A stretch of DNA of 26,656 nt from JBMNGG01 sp050949705 (GTDB taxonomy: Bacteria > Bacillota > Thermosediminibacteria > Thermosediminibacterales > Tepidanaerobacteraceae): contig JBMNGG010000012.1 in assembly GCA_050949705.1 (NCBI GenBank), forward strand, positions 1 to 26,656, written 5' to 3'. Below, one piece after another: positions 8,640 to 17,221 of the stretch (positions are counted from its first letter, which is position 1; every line of letters begins with the position of its first letter). The translations under genes were made by a program, and so were the position numbers. The notes beneath the pieces were generated by a model. That model saw only the letters and a list, made by a program, of their open reading frames with translations, was not told the origin of the DNA and searched no databases.

Positions 8640-8716
8640 CCTCTTTCCTATATCTATGAAGATCTCCTCCTTTCATCCATAATTATTGCAGAATCACCTT
8701 ATGCTGTCTATCAAGC

Positions 8717-8745
8717 ATCTTTTACGACAACGATTTTTATGTCAA
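8717..8745 (-). promoter_or_regulatory. Possible promoter of the xre gene
   Basis: On the minus strand a perfect TTGACA (8745-8740) is followed after 17 bases by AAAGAT (8722-8717), about 60 bases before the ATA/TTG start region. The -10 match is weak. Confidence 0.35.
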
Positions 8746-9253
8746 ATTTCTTTTGCATTGCTACTTTCCCAGTCCGTCATCTCAACACAACAGCTATTTT
8801 GTGTAAAAGATGTGTCATAAGCGTTAGCGCGTCCTAAAGGCTCTTTGTTGTGGACCCAAGATTCCTCGTTTCACTCGGAATGACAAAGTTGTAGTGACTA
8901 GCTTGCTGGCCCGTTCCTTCGTATCTATTCCTGTTGTGCAATATTAAAAGAATCGCGTTTTTTAATTTCAAATGTTGTCCTTTTCTAAATAAGGTAATAC
9001 TTTACCAATTCCAATGAATAAAGATGAAAACAGCCAATCATAATGATTCTAGAGAAGTCAAACATATGTGACACGCCTCATAAATGCTTTATTCATCCCA
9101 TTTCATCCAGTTGCAATATTTTTTCATAAGAAATATCCTCGATTTTTTCTGCTCATACTAAACATTATATCAGAGCCCCTTTATATTTTTTTATTTTTTT
9201 CCAAAAATTACTATCAAATGATATTTGCACAATATTCCCTCTTCTGGAAACTA
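8746..9253. other. Gene-free stretch upstream of hemerythrin
   Basis: Roughly 500 bases without a supportable gene. The left half holds a repeat-like element (see 8858-8888). The right half is very AT-rich; a plus-strand frame there (9068-9340) has low-complexity Phe/Ile/Lys content and no ribosome-binding site. No RNA gene is recognised. Confidence 0.5.
8858..8888. repeat. Dispersed-repeat-like palindromic element
   Basis: The core GATTCCTCGTTTCACTCGGA followed by ATGACA contains ATTCC/GGAAT arms around an 11-base loop. It resembles short interspersed repeats with the consensus GATTCTTCG(T)TTCACTCAGAATGACA that I recall from many bacterial genomes. Only one copy is seen in the window, so repeat status is inferred. 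Confidence 0.4.
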
Positions 9254-9282
9254 TTGAATTTATCTAAGAAAACCTATAAAAT
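9254..9282 (+). promoter_or_regulatory. Probable promoter of the hemerythrin gene
   Basis: TTGAAT (9254-9259), a 17-base spacer and TAAAAT (9277-9282) stand about 35 bases before the start codon. Confidence 0.5.
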
Positions 9283-9317
9283 CTATATAATAAAAATAAG
9301 CTACAAGGAGGATTTAT

Positions 9318-9719
9318 ATGTCAGTAGTTTGGACTCCTAACTTGTCAGTCGGTGTTAAACATATTGATGATCAACACAAAATATGGTTTGAAAAGGCTAA
9401 TGGACTATTTGAAGCAGGAAAAGAACGGAGAGCAAAAGATTACATAAATACAATGCTTGATTTTTTAGATGAGTATACGAAACAACACTTTAAAGATGAA
9501 GAAGCCTATATGGAAAAAATCCGTTACCCTGAGATTGATGCTCAAAAGAGAGCACATGCAAACTTTATCAAAGATCTTGCCAAATTGAAGAACGATTATA
9601 ATGAGTCTGGTGGTAATATTCTAGTTATACTTAATGCCAATAAAATGGTTATAGACTGGCTTTCTAATCACATAAAAACCATGGACAAAAAAATAGGCGA
9701 TTATGTGAAAACTTTATAG
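9318..9719 (+). CDS. Bacteriohemerythrin-like protein
   Basis: 133 residues, the usual single-domain length. The four-helix bundle of this family binds a diiron centre that captures O2 in the cytoplasm and supports oxygen sensing, transport or detoxification. Visible ligand motifs are IDDQHKIWF, KQHFKDEEAYM (His and Glu), KRAHANFI and SNHIKTMDKK (His and Asp). The usual paired HxxxH is QKRAH here, so one of the five expected His ligands is Gln. AAGGAGG precedes the ATG by six bases, with a good promoter upstream. It stands alone, about 255 bases before asrA on the same strand. Confidence 0.88.
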   Translation: MSVVWTPNLSVGVKHIDDQHKIWFEKANGLFEAGKERRAKDYINTMLDFLDEYTKQHFKDEEAYMEKIRYPEIDAQKRAHANFIKDLAKLKNDYNESGGNILVILNANKMVIDWLSNHIKTMDKKIGDYVKTL

Positions 9720-9974
9720 GTGATGGAAAGACGAAATTATGAATTGTATAAAATGACTGCAAACCAAGTCATTAAAGGTAGTTTCAATAAATCAATTCCT
9801 CTCAATTGCTCTTCTCTTGTCTATGGAAGCAGCGGTCAGCTTGGACGGTTACTTTTATAATATACTCGTGGTAACTCTCGGAAATATGCTTGGAGCCATT
9901 GATTGTTAGCAATCCCTTACCATTTAATTTCAAATCTACAACAATGACAAAACAAATGAAAAGGAGGTATTCCA

Positions 9975-10988
9975 GTGGGATACAGATTGACCAAAAAGGG
10001 TTTAAACGCAGTCCTTGCTGAACTGAGTCGGCACTACAAGCTGTATGCACCTCATCGCTTTGCCTATCAAGGTGAGCATTCTGATACTGATTCCATACGT
10101 TATGCAGAAGTTAAAACAGTAGAAGAAATGGAGCTAGACGAAAAAAGCAGTCATACATTTAAAGAAGCCATTATACCGATTTCTGAAACATTGTTTTTTT
10201 TCACGGAGGACAGTATAAAGGAATCTGATCCTATTCATACCGGAGCTATTGTATTCTTGCGGAGCTGTGATTTACACGCAGTAAAGCGTTTTGACGAAAT
10301 CTATCTTAATAATGGTGCTGAGGATTATTACTATAAACGTTTAAGAGATAAAATCAAATTCGTTCTTTTAGGATGCTCTTCTTCCTTTGAAAATTGTTTT
10401 TGTGTTGATATGGGAACAAATATCAGCACAGAATATGACGCCTCCTTAGATGTCCGTGATGGCGAGTACTACATTGACTGCAAACTATCTGATTGGGACT
10501 CTCTATTACAGAACAATGCCGAAGAAATTTTGGATGTAGTCCCATCACATGTTGAAAAAACATCCATTCGTGTTTCTTTACCTGATACTGATACTATTAA
10601 TACTACTGCAGTTATTAAAAGTAGCATTTGGGACGAATACCACAGCCGTTGTATTGCATGTGGTCGTTGTAATTTTAGCTGTCCTACCTGCACCTGCTTC
10701 ACCATGCAAGATATATTCTACACAGATAACGGCAAAGCCGGCGAACGTCGCAGGGTATGGGCATCGTGTATGGTGGACAAGTTCACTGATGTGGCAGGCG
10801 GCGGTAGTTATCGTAATAAATATGGTGAGCGAATGCGTTTTAAAGTGCTGCATAAGGTGGTAGATTACAAGCAACGCTTCGGATATCATATGTGTGTCGG
10901 GTGTGGTCGTTGCGATGATGTTTGCCCAGAGTACATAAGCTTTTCACATGCAGTAAACAAAGTCAGTAAGGTATCAGAGGAGGGTTGA
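9975..10988 (+). CDS. asrA: Anaerobic sulfite reductase subunit A (ferredoxin-like)
   Basis: 337 residues, typical for AsrA, the iron-sulfur subunit passing electrons from the flavin subunit to siroheme in the six-electron reduction of sulfite to sulfide. Two C-terminal 4Fe-4S motifs are seen: CIACGRCNFSCPTC from about residue 226 and CVGCGRCDDVCP from about residue 307. The N-terminal part starts YRLTKKGLNAVLAELS and includes VFLRSCDLHAVKRFDEIYL, as in AsrA and related hydrogenase beta subunits. The start is a GTG at 9975 with AAGGAGG seven bases upstream. Its stop lies five bases before the asrB ATG, so the genes form an operon. Confidence 0.95.
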   Translation: MGYRLTKKGLNAVLAELSRHYKLYAPHRFAYQGEHSDTDSIRYAEVKTVEEMELDEKSSHTFKEAIIPISETLFFFTEDSIKESDPIHTGAIVFLRSCDLHAVKRFDEIYLNNGAEDYYYKRLRDKIKFVLLGCSSSFENCFCVDMGTNISTEYDASLDVRDGEYYIDCKLSDWDSLLQNNAEEILDVVPSHVEKTSIRVSLPDTDTINTTAVIKSSIWDEYHSRCIACGRCNFSCPTCTCFTMQDIFYTDNGKAGERRRVWASCMVDKFTDVAGGGSYRNKYGERMRFKVLHKVVDYKQRFGYHMCVGCGRCDDVCPEYISFSHAVNKVSKVSEEG

Positions 10989-10993
10989 GAATA

Positions 10994-11788
10994 ATGAGCT
11001 TGAACGAATATACACCTTTTTTATCAAAAATTTTGTCGGTTCAAAAACACACCGACATCGAATATACTTTCCGTATGGCCTATGAAGGCAGTGTAAAACC
11101 CGGTCAATTCTTTGAGGTTTCGTTACCAAAGTTTGGAGAGGCACCCATTTCAGTATCCGGTTATGGAGATGGATATGTGGAGCTAACTATCCGTCGTGTT
11201 GGGAAAGTCACAAACGAGATATTTGAACACTATGAAGGGGAAAGCCTATTTATGAGAGGCCCCTACGGTAATGGATTTGACCTTGATGACTATCGAGGAA
11301 AAGAGCTTGTTGTAGTGGCTGGTGGCACAGGACTCTCGCCTGTGCGTGGAGTCATAGACTATTTTGCTTCTAATCCTAATGAGGTCAAATGCCTTAAAGT
11401 AATTGCAGGTTTTAAGTCTCCTTCCGATATACTATTTTTTGAAGATATAGCCCGCTGGAAAAAAACCAGCCAAGTCATTTTGACCGTTGATTGCGGCGAA
11501 GCCGATTTTCAATGTAGTATCGGTTTTGTAACGGAACATATACCTAAATTGATATTTGATGATGTCAGTAAAGCCGTAGCTATAGTCGTCGGACCCCCTC
11601 CTATGATGCATTTTTCTTCATTAGAGCTTACAAAATTAGGTTTTTTGGACAAAAATATTTGGATTTCTCAAGAACGAAAGATGTGCTGCGGAATCGGGAA
11701 ATGTGGTCATTGTAAAATTAATGATGTATATGTTTGTGTTGATGGCCCCGTGTTTAACTACACCAAGGGCAAAACACTAATAGACTAA
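10994..11788 (+). CDS. asrB: Anaerobic sulfite reductase subunit B (flavoprotein)
   Basis: FAD- and NAD(P)H-binding subunit that feeds electrons to AsrA/AsrC. The N-terminal barrel includes KPGQFFEVSLPKFGEAPISV and ELTIRRVGKVT, which bind FAD. GPYGNGFDLDDY and VVAGGTGLSPVRGVI mark the nucleotide-binding part. The C-terminal CCGIGKCGHCKINDVYVC motif holds a [2Fe-2S] cluster, as in PyrK-like proteins. The ATG at 10994 has GAGGAGGG nine bases upstream and is preferred over the in-frame TTG at 10985, which overlaps the asrA stop. It is complete at 264 residues. Confidence 0.95.
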   Translation: MSLNEYTPFLSKILSVQKHTDIEYTFRMAYEGSVKPGQFFEVSLPKFGEAPISVSGYGDGYVELTIRRVGKVTNEIFEHYEGESLFMRGPYGNGFDLDDYRGKELVVVAGGTGLSPVRGVIDYFASNPNEVKCLKVIAGFKSPSDILFFEDIARWKKTSQVILTVDCGEADFQCSIGFVTEHIPKLIFDDVSKAVAIVVGPPPMMHFSSLELTKLGFLDKNIWISQERKMCCGIGKCGHCKINDVYVCVDGPVFNYTKGKTLID

Positions 11789-11801
11789 GGAGGGGAATAA
11801 A

Positions 11802-12786
11802 TTGGATATAAACACAAAGAAAATAAAAAAGAAACGCCTTCCGTGTTACTAAAGTCCGGGGATTTACTGCGAGCCGGGTGCGGATTCCAGGGGGACATGT
11901 AAGTGCTGAAATTCTTGAGAAAGTTGCTGAAATCGCCAGAGAATATGGCAACGGAACTGTACATGTTACATCAAGACAAGGCTTTGAAATTCCTGGTATC
12001 CCTTATGAACTTATTCCACAGATAAACGAAAAACTACAGCCCATCATAGATATGCTAAACATTAACCAACCTATGCGGGGCGAAGGATATTCTGCTTCTG
12101 GAACACGAAATATCACCGCCTGTATAGGTAATCGTGTTTGTCCTTATGCCTGTTATGATACTACGGCTTTCGCAAAGCGAATAGAAAAAGCAGTTTTCCC
12201 TCATGACTTACATTTTAAAATCGCACTTACAGGTTGTCCTAATGACTGCGCTAAGGTTCGTATGCATGACTTCGGTATTATGGGAATGACTATGCCGTCA
12301 TTTGACAGCAGCCGTTGTGTTTCTTGCGGTGCCTGTGAAAAATATTGTCGTAAAAAGTCAGTCCAAGCTATAGAAATGATAAATGAAAGACCTGTTCGCA
12401 ATTTAGAAAAATGTATAGGCTGCGGTGAGTGTGTGCTCAACTGTCCGACCCGGGCCTGGACCCGTGGAGAAGGTGCCGAAAAACGTTACCGGCTAACCTT
12501 ATTTGGTCGAACAGGAAAACGAAATCCCCGCTTGGGAGAGGATTTTATCAAATGGGTAGATGAAGAGAGCATTATAAAAATAATTCTCAATACCTATGAT
12601 TATGTCACTGAATACATAGATAAAGACGCTCCCGGCGGAAAGGAGCATATCGGCTATATTGTTGACCGCACCGGTTTTGAAGAATATAAGAAATGGGCCC
12701 TCAAAGGAGTTAAGCTACCCCCTGAGGCAGTTGTATACAATCCGGTGTACTGGAAAGGTATAAAATATACTGAAATGACATTATAA
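11802..12786 (+). pseudogene. asrC: Anaerobic sulfite reductase subunit C (siroheme), one frameshift
   Basis: Catalytic siroheme/4Fe-4S subunit. AGGAGGGG precedes a TTG at 11802 that encodes MDINTKKIKK. The frame then needs a one-base shift in the A-rich stretch 11826-11834 to continue NAFRVTKVRG and the long intact remainder. Without the shift the short frame ends at a TAA about 15 codons in. The siroheme/cluster ligands are CIGNRVC (C-x5-C) and GCPNDC (C-x3-C). Two ferredoxin-type motifs follow, CVSCGACEKYC (then Arg instead of the usual Pro) and CIGCGECVLNCP. Bridged length is about 327 residues, normal for AsrC. All catalytic motifs are intact, so sequence error in the A-run is plausible. 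Confidence 0.9.
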
Positions 12787-12797
12787 GTATTATTTGC

Positions 12798-12816
12798 GGG
12801 AGGCCTCTGGCCTCCC
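12798..12816. terminator. Hairpin between convergent asrC and fprA
   Basis: GGGAGGCC and GGCCTCCC form a perfect 8-bp GC-rich stem with a TCT loop in the short gap between the converging genes. There is no clear T-run on either side, so it is a likely but not textbook bidirectional terminator. Confidence 0.5.
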
Positions 12817-12859
12817 CTACAAAATGTTTAATATTTTATGGTTAGGATGGATTGAAAAA

Positions 12860-14082
12860 TTATTCTACTACCTTCTCCCTCATCTTTTCTATAAGCTCTA
12901 ATACCCTAGCTTCAACCTTAATAAGGTCTTCTTCCTTTGGCGCTCCTTCAAACTCCACGGATTCAATAAAATCCCAATTCATTTTATTTCTTTCCATTAT
13001 TTCATTCAGCTCTTTCTCTGCACCTCCGGACCATCCATATGACCCAAACCTAAATGCTGCCTTACCTGTAATCTTTTTCTGCCAAGCTCATTTAAAGCTG
13101 CTGCGACTGGTGGGAAAAGCTTGTACTCATATGTTGGTGCTGCAATAATTATCCCTGCAGATCTAAAAACAGTTGCCACCATTTCACTATCACTTTCAAG
13201 TGGCATTTCCAGCTTGTTGTATTCGACACCCTCTCTTTTAAGTATTCTTTCAACGTAATCAACAGCTTTTGCAGTCATTCCATACATGGATCCCCACAAT
13301 ATAGTGATTTCATTCTTACCTGCCCCCTGAGCATATAGGGAATACCTAGAATAATCATCTATGATTTTTTTAGGATTTTTTCTATAAACCGGACCATGAC
13401 CAGGTGCTATAGTATTTATTTCTAGCGCTTTTGCTTTCTCAATTGCCTTTCTCAAACTTGGTGTAAAAGTTCCCATTACATTTGAATAATACCTTAAACC
13501 TTCAATTTCAAAGAAGTCTATCTCTTCAGGTGTCAGTTCATCATCAAAACAATGGTCCCCCATCCTGCCAAATGCTCCAAACATATCACATGAGAAAAGA
13601 GTCTTTGTGTCTCTTTCATAGGTATACATGGTGTCTGGCCAGTGAACGTTTGGTACTGGATGGAAACTCAATACCTTGCCCTTTCCAAGGTCTAGAGTAT
13701 CTCCTTCCTTCACAATCCGTATCTTGTCTTCACCATAAAATGAGGCTACCATCTTTGCAGCCTTATCAGTGCAGATTATTGTAAAATCATCCTTAATTTT
13801 TCGAAAACTTGAAATCCAACCGGAATGGTCTGGCTCCATATGATTTACAATCAAGTAATCGATATTTTTAGGATCAACACCCATTTCTTCTAAGTTTTTA
13901 TAAAGGGTTTCAGGTACCCCGTCCCAACCAATTACACCATCAATTATTGCAGTCTTTTCTCCCTGAACTATATAGGAATTAAGAGTTACCCCATTTGCGA
14001 GCTCCCAAATTCCCTCAAATAGTATATCCTCAACATTCATAGTAAGCATATGTATTCCATCTGCAATTTTCAATTTTTTCAT
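12860..14082 (-). pseudogene. fprA: Flavodiiron protein (FprA type), one frameshift near C-terminus
   Basis: Reduces O2 to water or NO to N2O in anaerobes. The N-terminal beta-lactamase-like domain carries the diiron ligands HMEPDHSG, NVHWPDTM, SCDMFGAFGRMGDH and APGHGPVY. A flavodoxin domain with the FMN loop LWGSMYGMTAKAV follows. The first frame runs to ELGRK and then turns to nonsense. Adding one A in the run at 13074-13078 continues KITGKAAFRFGSYGWSGGAE and ends at a TAA at 12862, for about 407 residues, normal for FprA. The start is an ATG at 14082 with AAGGAGG upstream. It converges on asrABC and is close to hemerythrin, which suggests a shared role in surviving oxygen or NO. Confidence 0.92.
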
Positions 14083-14169
14083 CCTTCATCCTCCTTAAAT
14101 TTTAAGAATTGCTTTGGCTTGTTGCTAATTACCCATGGAACGTAGATAAACGAATCAAGATATATAAAT

Positions 14170-14193
14170 ATTATACAATATATTCAAATATAT
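14170..14193 (-). promoter_or_regulatory. fprA: Possible fprA promoter with embedded palindrome
   Basis: On the minus strand TATAAT (14175-14170) lies about 90 bases before the fprA start. Directly upstream is a 16-bp palindrome, ATATATT-TG-AATATAT (14193-14178), in the spacer position where a repressor could block RNA polymerase. The -35 element is weak and the cognate regulator is not identifiable. Confidence 0.35.
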
Positions 14194-14305
14194 CGAAATG
14201 ACTAATAAATACAAACCTAACATATGGGCGAGGTGCAAAAGACAGGGGAATGAAAGCCGACGACTTTTAGAAAGCCTTGCTTGTATCAAAAATACGTAAT
14301 TAAAT

Positions 14306-14324
14306 GGGAGACTTTTGGTCTCCC
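14306..14324 (-). terminator. Hairpin downstream of the ABC importer operon
   Basis: GGGAGAC and GTCTCCC form a 7-bp stem with a five-base loop 24 bases after the ATPase gene stop. On the minus strand it is followed by ATTTAATTA, a moderate T-rich tail. Confidence 0.5.
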
Positions 14325-14347
14325 GCAGTTTCTCATGCTACAGTTTT

Positions 14348-15112
14348 TTATATTGAAAAAACATACTGACTTTGGCCTTTTCTGTCTATATAGACTTTAT
14401 CACATTTTACATTAAACACTCGCTCTATTTCCCCACTACCATATACAACCTTGGGAGTGTCAAATGCTACTACTTCTCCCCTGTCTATCAGACAAATTTT
14501 ATCACAATAAGTTAGCGCACTGTTTAGGTCGTGAATTACTATGATTACTGCCTTTCCCATATTCTTTAGCTCTTTTATTATTTCCAATATCTCAAGCTGA
14601 TGATTTATATCCAAAAAAGTTGTTGGCTCATCTAAAAAAATATAATCTGTATCCTGGGCTAAAAGCATTGCAATATATACTTTTTGCCGCTGGCCACCTG
14701 AGAGCTCTCTTAGGTTTTTGTCCCTGTATCTTTTAATTCCCAGCTTCTCCAAGGCATTTTCAACAATAGCCTTGTCTTGATCTTTAGGTATTCTAGGAAA
14801 GCCCAAATAAGGGAATCTGCCATGCATGACTAGATTGTAAACAGATATATTGGGAGCATTCCTTATTTGAGGAAGAAAGGAAATCTTTTTTGCTATGCTT
14901 TTATCAGGTACATTATAGATACTTTCTCCATTTAACATAATATCTCCAGAGAAAGGCATGAGCAACTTTGATGCTGTCTTAAGTAAAGTAGTCTTTCCAC
15001 AGCCATTTTTCCCAATAATACTTGTTATGTTTCCTTTTTCAAAAGATATATTTATATTTTTAATTACTTCAATCCCTTTATATCCGGCAGTTACATCCTT
15101 TAAGCTAATCAC
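14348..15112 (-). CDS. FecE-type ABC transporter ATP-binding protein
   Basis: 254 residues. Walker A is GKNGCGKTT (about 34-42), the signature is LSGGQRQK, Walker B is DYIFLDEPTTFLD and the switch His is in IVIHDLNSAL. The sequence clusters by eye with ATPases energising iron-siderophore, heme or B12 importers (FecE/FhuC/BtuD). The GTG start at 15112 follows AGGAGG by eight bases and overlaps the end of the permease gene, so translation is coupled. It is the last gene of the minus-strand unit SBP-permease-ATPase. Confidence 0.93.
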   Translation of the reverse strand: MISLKDVTAGYKGIEVIKNINISFEKGNITSIIGKNGCGKTTLLKTASKLLMPFSGDIMLNGESIYNVPDKSIAKKISFLPQIRNAPNISVYNLVMHGRFPYLGFPRIPKDQDKAIVENALEKLGIKRYRDKNLRELSGGQRQKVYIAMLLAQDTDYIFLDEPTTFLDINHQLEILEIIKELKNMGKAVIIVIHDLNSALTYCDKICLIDRGEVVAFDTPKVVYGSGEIERVFNVKCDKVYIDRKGQSQYVFSI

Positions 15113-16169
15113 CTATAAGCCTCCTCCTCTGTTTAAGCAAGAGAAAAATGAAAAAAGGTCCTCCCAAAAATGACATGATTATACCAACAGGAACTTCATA
15201 GGGAGCAAACAAGGTGCGAGCCAATATATCACAAAACAAAGCAAATATGCTACCTAGCAAAGCGCAAACCGGGACAAGCAACCTGTTGTCATAACCTACA
15301 ATAAATCTAGATGCATGGGGGACTATAAGTCCTACAAAGCCCAATAGACCCGCAAAGCTTATTGCACTGCCTGCAAATAATGATGACAATACTATAAACA
15401 TAAAGCGATATCTAGACACATTTAATCCTAAGGATTTTGCTGTCTCATCCCCTAAAGATAAAACGTTCATGTCATAGCTTAGTAAAAATACTGCTATAAA
15501 TGATATAAATATCAGTATTCCGGGTAGTTTAATAGCATTCATGGTGACAGCAGATAAGCCGCCAATTAAAAAACTTGTCCTGCTTATGGCCGTATCCGGC
15601 CAAATAGTAAGAATCGTGTCAGTAATAGCACCAATAAAGCTTGACACTGCAGCACCGGACAATACTATGGTGAGCCTTGATGCTCCCGTTTTCCTTGCTA
15701 AAAAATACACTAAAAAGGTGGCTAAAAGGGCCCCAAGAAAAGCTGCTATAGGCATTAAAGCAAAATATGCAGGAAACAAAGCCATAATCAAAGTAGTAAA
15801 TAAACCTGCTCCTGAGCTGACACCTATAATGCTGGGACCTGCCAGGGCATTGTTCAACACCGTCTGTAGTATTAATCCAGACAAAGATAGGGCACAACCG
15901 GCCAAGATTGCTGCCAAGGTCCTAGGTATCCGAACATAGTTTATTATTTGAAATTCCTTAGAAACTACATCTTCTCCAAATATGACGTAAAATGTTTTGG
16001 ACAAGGGTATATTTGATGACCCAATACTGATGCTCAGTGCTATAAAAAATAGCAATAATAAAGTAAGTAAAGCTATAACAAAAAAGTTATAGCTTTTTGT
16101 ATTTTTAATTAAAAATTTCCGGATATATGATCTCTGCAAGATACCTATAGCTTTCACCCCATTTTGCAT
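15105..16169 (-). CDS. FecCD-family ABC transporter permease
   Basis: Up to 354 residues with about nine to ten membrane helices, forming the import channel. Family marks are NALAGPSIIGVSSGAGL after helix 2 and the C-terminal LLGFVGLIVPHASRFIVGYD that contacts the ATPase. The ATG at 16169 lies inside the 3' end of the binding-protein gene and has no clear ribosome-binding site. A TTG at 16139 preceded by AGG is a reasonable alternative and would remove ten residues. The substrate class (metal chelate, heme or corrinoid) cannot be resolved further. Confidence 0.92.
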   Translation of the reverse strand: MQNGVKAIGILQRSYIRKFLIKNTKSYNFFVIALLTLLLLFFIALSISIGSSNIPLSKTFYVIFGEDVVSKEFQIINYVRIPRTLAAILAGCALSLSGLILQTVLNNALAGPSIIGVSSGAGLFTTLIMALFPAYFALMPIAAFLGALLATFLVYFLARKTGASRLTIVLSGAAVSSFIGAITDTILTIWPDTAISRTSFLIGGLSAVTMNAIKLPGILIFISFIAVFLLSYDMNVLSLGDETAKSLGLNVSRYRFMFIVLSSLFAGSAISFAGLLGFVGLIVPHASRFIVGYDNRLLVPVCALLGSIFALFCDILARTLFAPYEVPVGIIMSFLGGPFFIFLLLKQRRRLIGD

Positions 16170-17069
16170 TTGGCTTGTAGTGGAACAATTCCTTAGGCAG
16201 TATTATATATCTGTCATTTTTTACAGCAGTTAAATTGCTCCAAGCCGGGTTTTTTTCTATTCCGTTTTTTAATGCTTCAATAGCTTTAACAGTGCTGCCC
16301 ATTGTAGTTACAAATATATAATCCGGATCTTCCTGGATTATCTCCTCAATACTGAGCTCTTCTAAGAGAGATGGATGCTTACTGGCTATGTTTACAGTTC
16401 CTAAGTCTTCTAACATCTTACAAGTCAAGTTGTCATCCTTTTTAGCCTTTGCCCCACTGGAAAAAGCCCGGACAAATAACACTGTAGGTTTATCATTCAA
16501 AACTTCATTTCGATTTTAGATAATATACCCTCTATATAATCCTTTATCTTAAGTCCATGCTCCTCATATAAATCCCTGTTTCCTGTAATATGAGTACAAA
16601 TATCCAGCATCTTTAAATAATCCTCAAAATACTCCACCTTAAAATAGGCATGGGCTATACTCGCATCCTCCAATACTTCTCTTATTTTCAAGTGGTTTTC
16701 TATATCCGGGGATAACAACACAAAATCAGGTGATAAAGATAATATTTCCTCTAGATTAGGTTCCTTTACGGTACCAACAATACTGATTTCGTCTATTGTC
16801 TCTAAACGGCCTTCTTTTATTACATCATCAGTTACCCCTATTACTTCTCCCCCAGCCAAGAGCCATGTTTCAGCATAAGAGCCCACTAAGGATACAACCC
16901 TTTCCGGTTTCTCCTCTAATACAACTGAATTGCCAAGGGAATCCGTAAAGGTATAATATATTTCACAGCTATTGCTATCTGTATTGGCACTCTCATTGAC
17001 ATTTTCATTGCTGCATCCGGCTACTAGAAATATTAGCAATACTAACAATATCAGAGATTTTCTTTTCAA
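16105..17069 (-). pseudogene. ABC importer substrate-binding lipoprotein, one frameshift
   Basis: Periplasmic-binding-protein-like lipoprotein of the FecB/BtuF class. The TTG at 17069, eight bases after AGAGGAG, gives MKRKSLILLVLLIFLVAGCS with the lipobox LVAGC, so it is anchored outside the membrane. DSLGNSVVLEEKPERVVSLV and VGTVKEPNLEEILSLSPDFV are typical of the N-lobe. The frame breaks after SKI (about 16510). Inserting one base continues RNEVLNDKPTVLFVRAF and the C-lobe, ending YPEIFN. Bridged length is about 321 residues, normal. It overlaps the permease start. A palindrome shared with the lysR/CoA-disulfide reductase gap lies 110 bases upstream. Confidence 0.88.
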
Positions 17070-17178
17070 TTTCAGCACTCCTCTTGTAATACTTATCACA
17101 AGTTGTTTGTTAATTTTTCCACATATTAATAGTAGCATTTTATGATTTGTTTTAAAAATATAATAAAAGAATTACAAT

Positions 17179-17195
17179 TATAGGTTTTACCTATA
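17179..17195. promoter_or_regulatory. LysR-type operator upstream of the importer operon
   Basis: TATAGGTTTTACCTATA is a perfect 7+3+7 palindrome containing the LysR-type T-N11-A spacing. It is identical over 17 bases (18 with one flanking T) to the site in the lysR/cdr gap. It lies between the lysR stop and the lipoprotein gene. On the minus strand it is followed by TTGTAA and AT-rich sequence that could be a promoter. Confidence 0.7.
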
Positions 17196-17221
17196 TAGCC
17201 AAAAAAAAGATCTGTAAGGCC

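Noticed and set aside
9068..9340. Plus-strand 90-codon frame before hemerythrin
   Set aside because: It is Phe/Ile/Lys-rich translation of AT-rich DNA, has no ribosome-binding site, overlaps the hemerythrin start and spans its promoter.
10469..10889. Minus-strand and alternate plus-strand open frames inside asrA
   Set aside because: They overlap a complete asrA with clear cluster motifs, have low-complexity Ile/Thr content and no ribosome-binding site.
11826..11836. Programmed ribosomal frameshift in asrC
   Set aside because: The A-rich stretch could slip, but there is no stimulatory structure or internal Shine-Dalgarno that I can see, asrC is not known to use recoding, and similar breaks occur in many neighbours.
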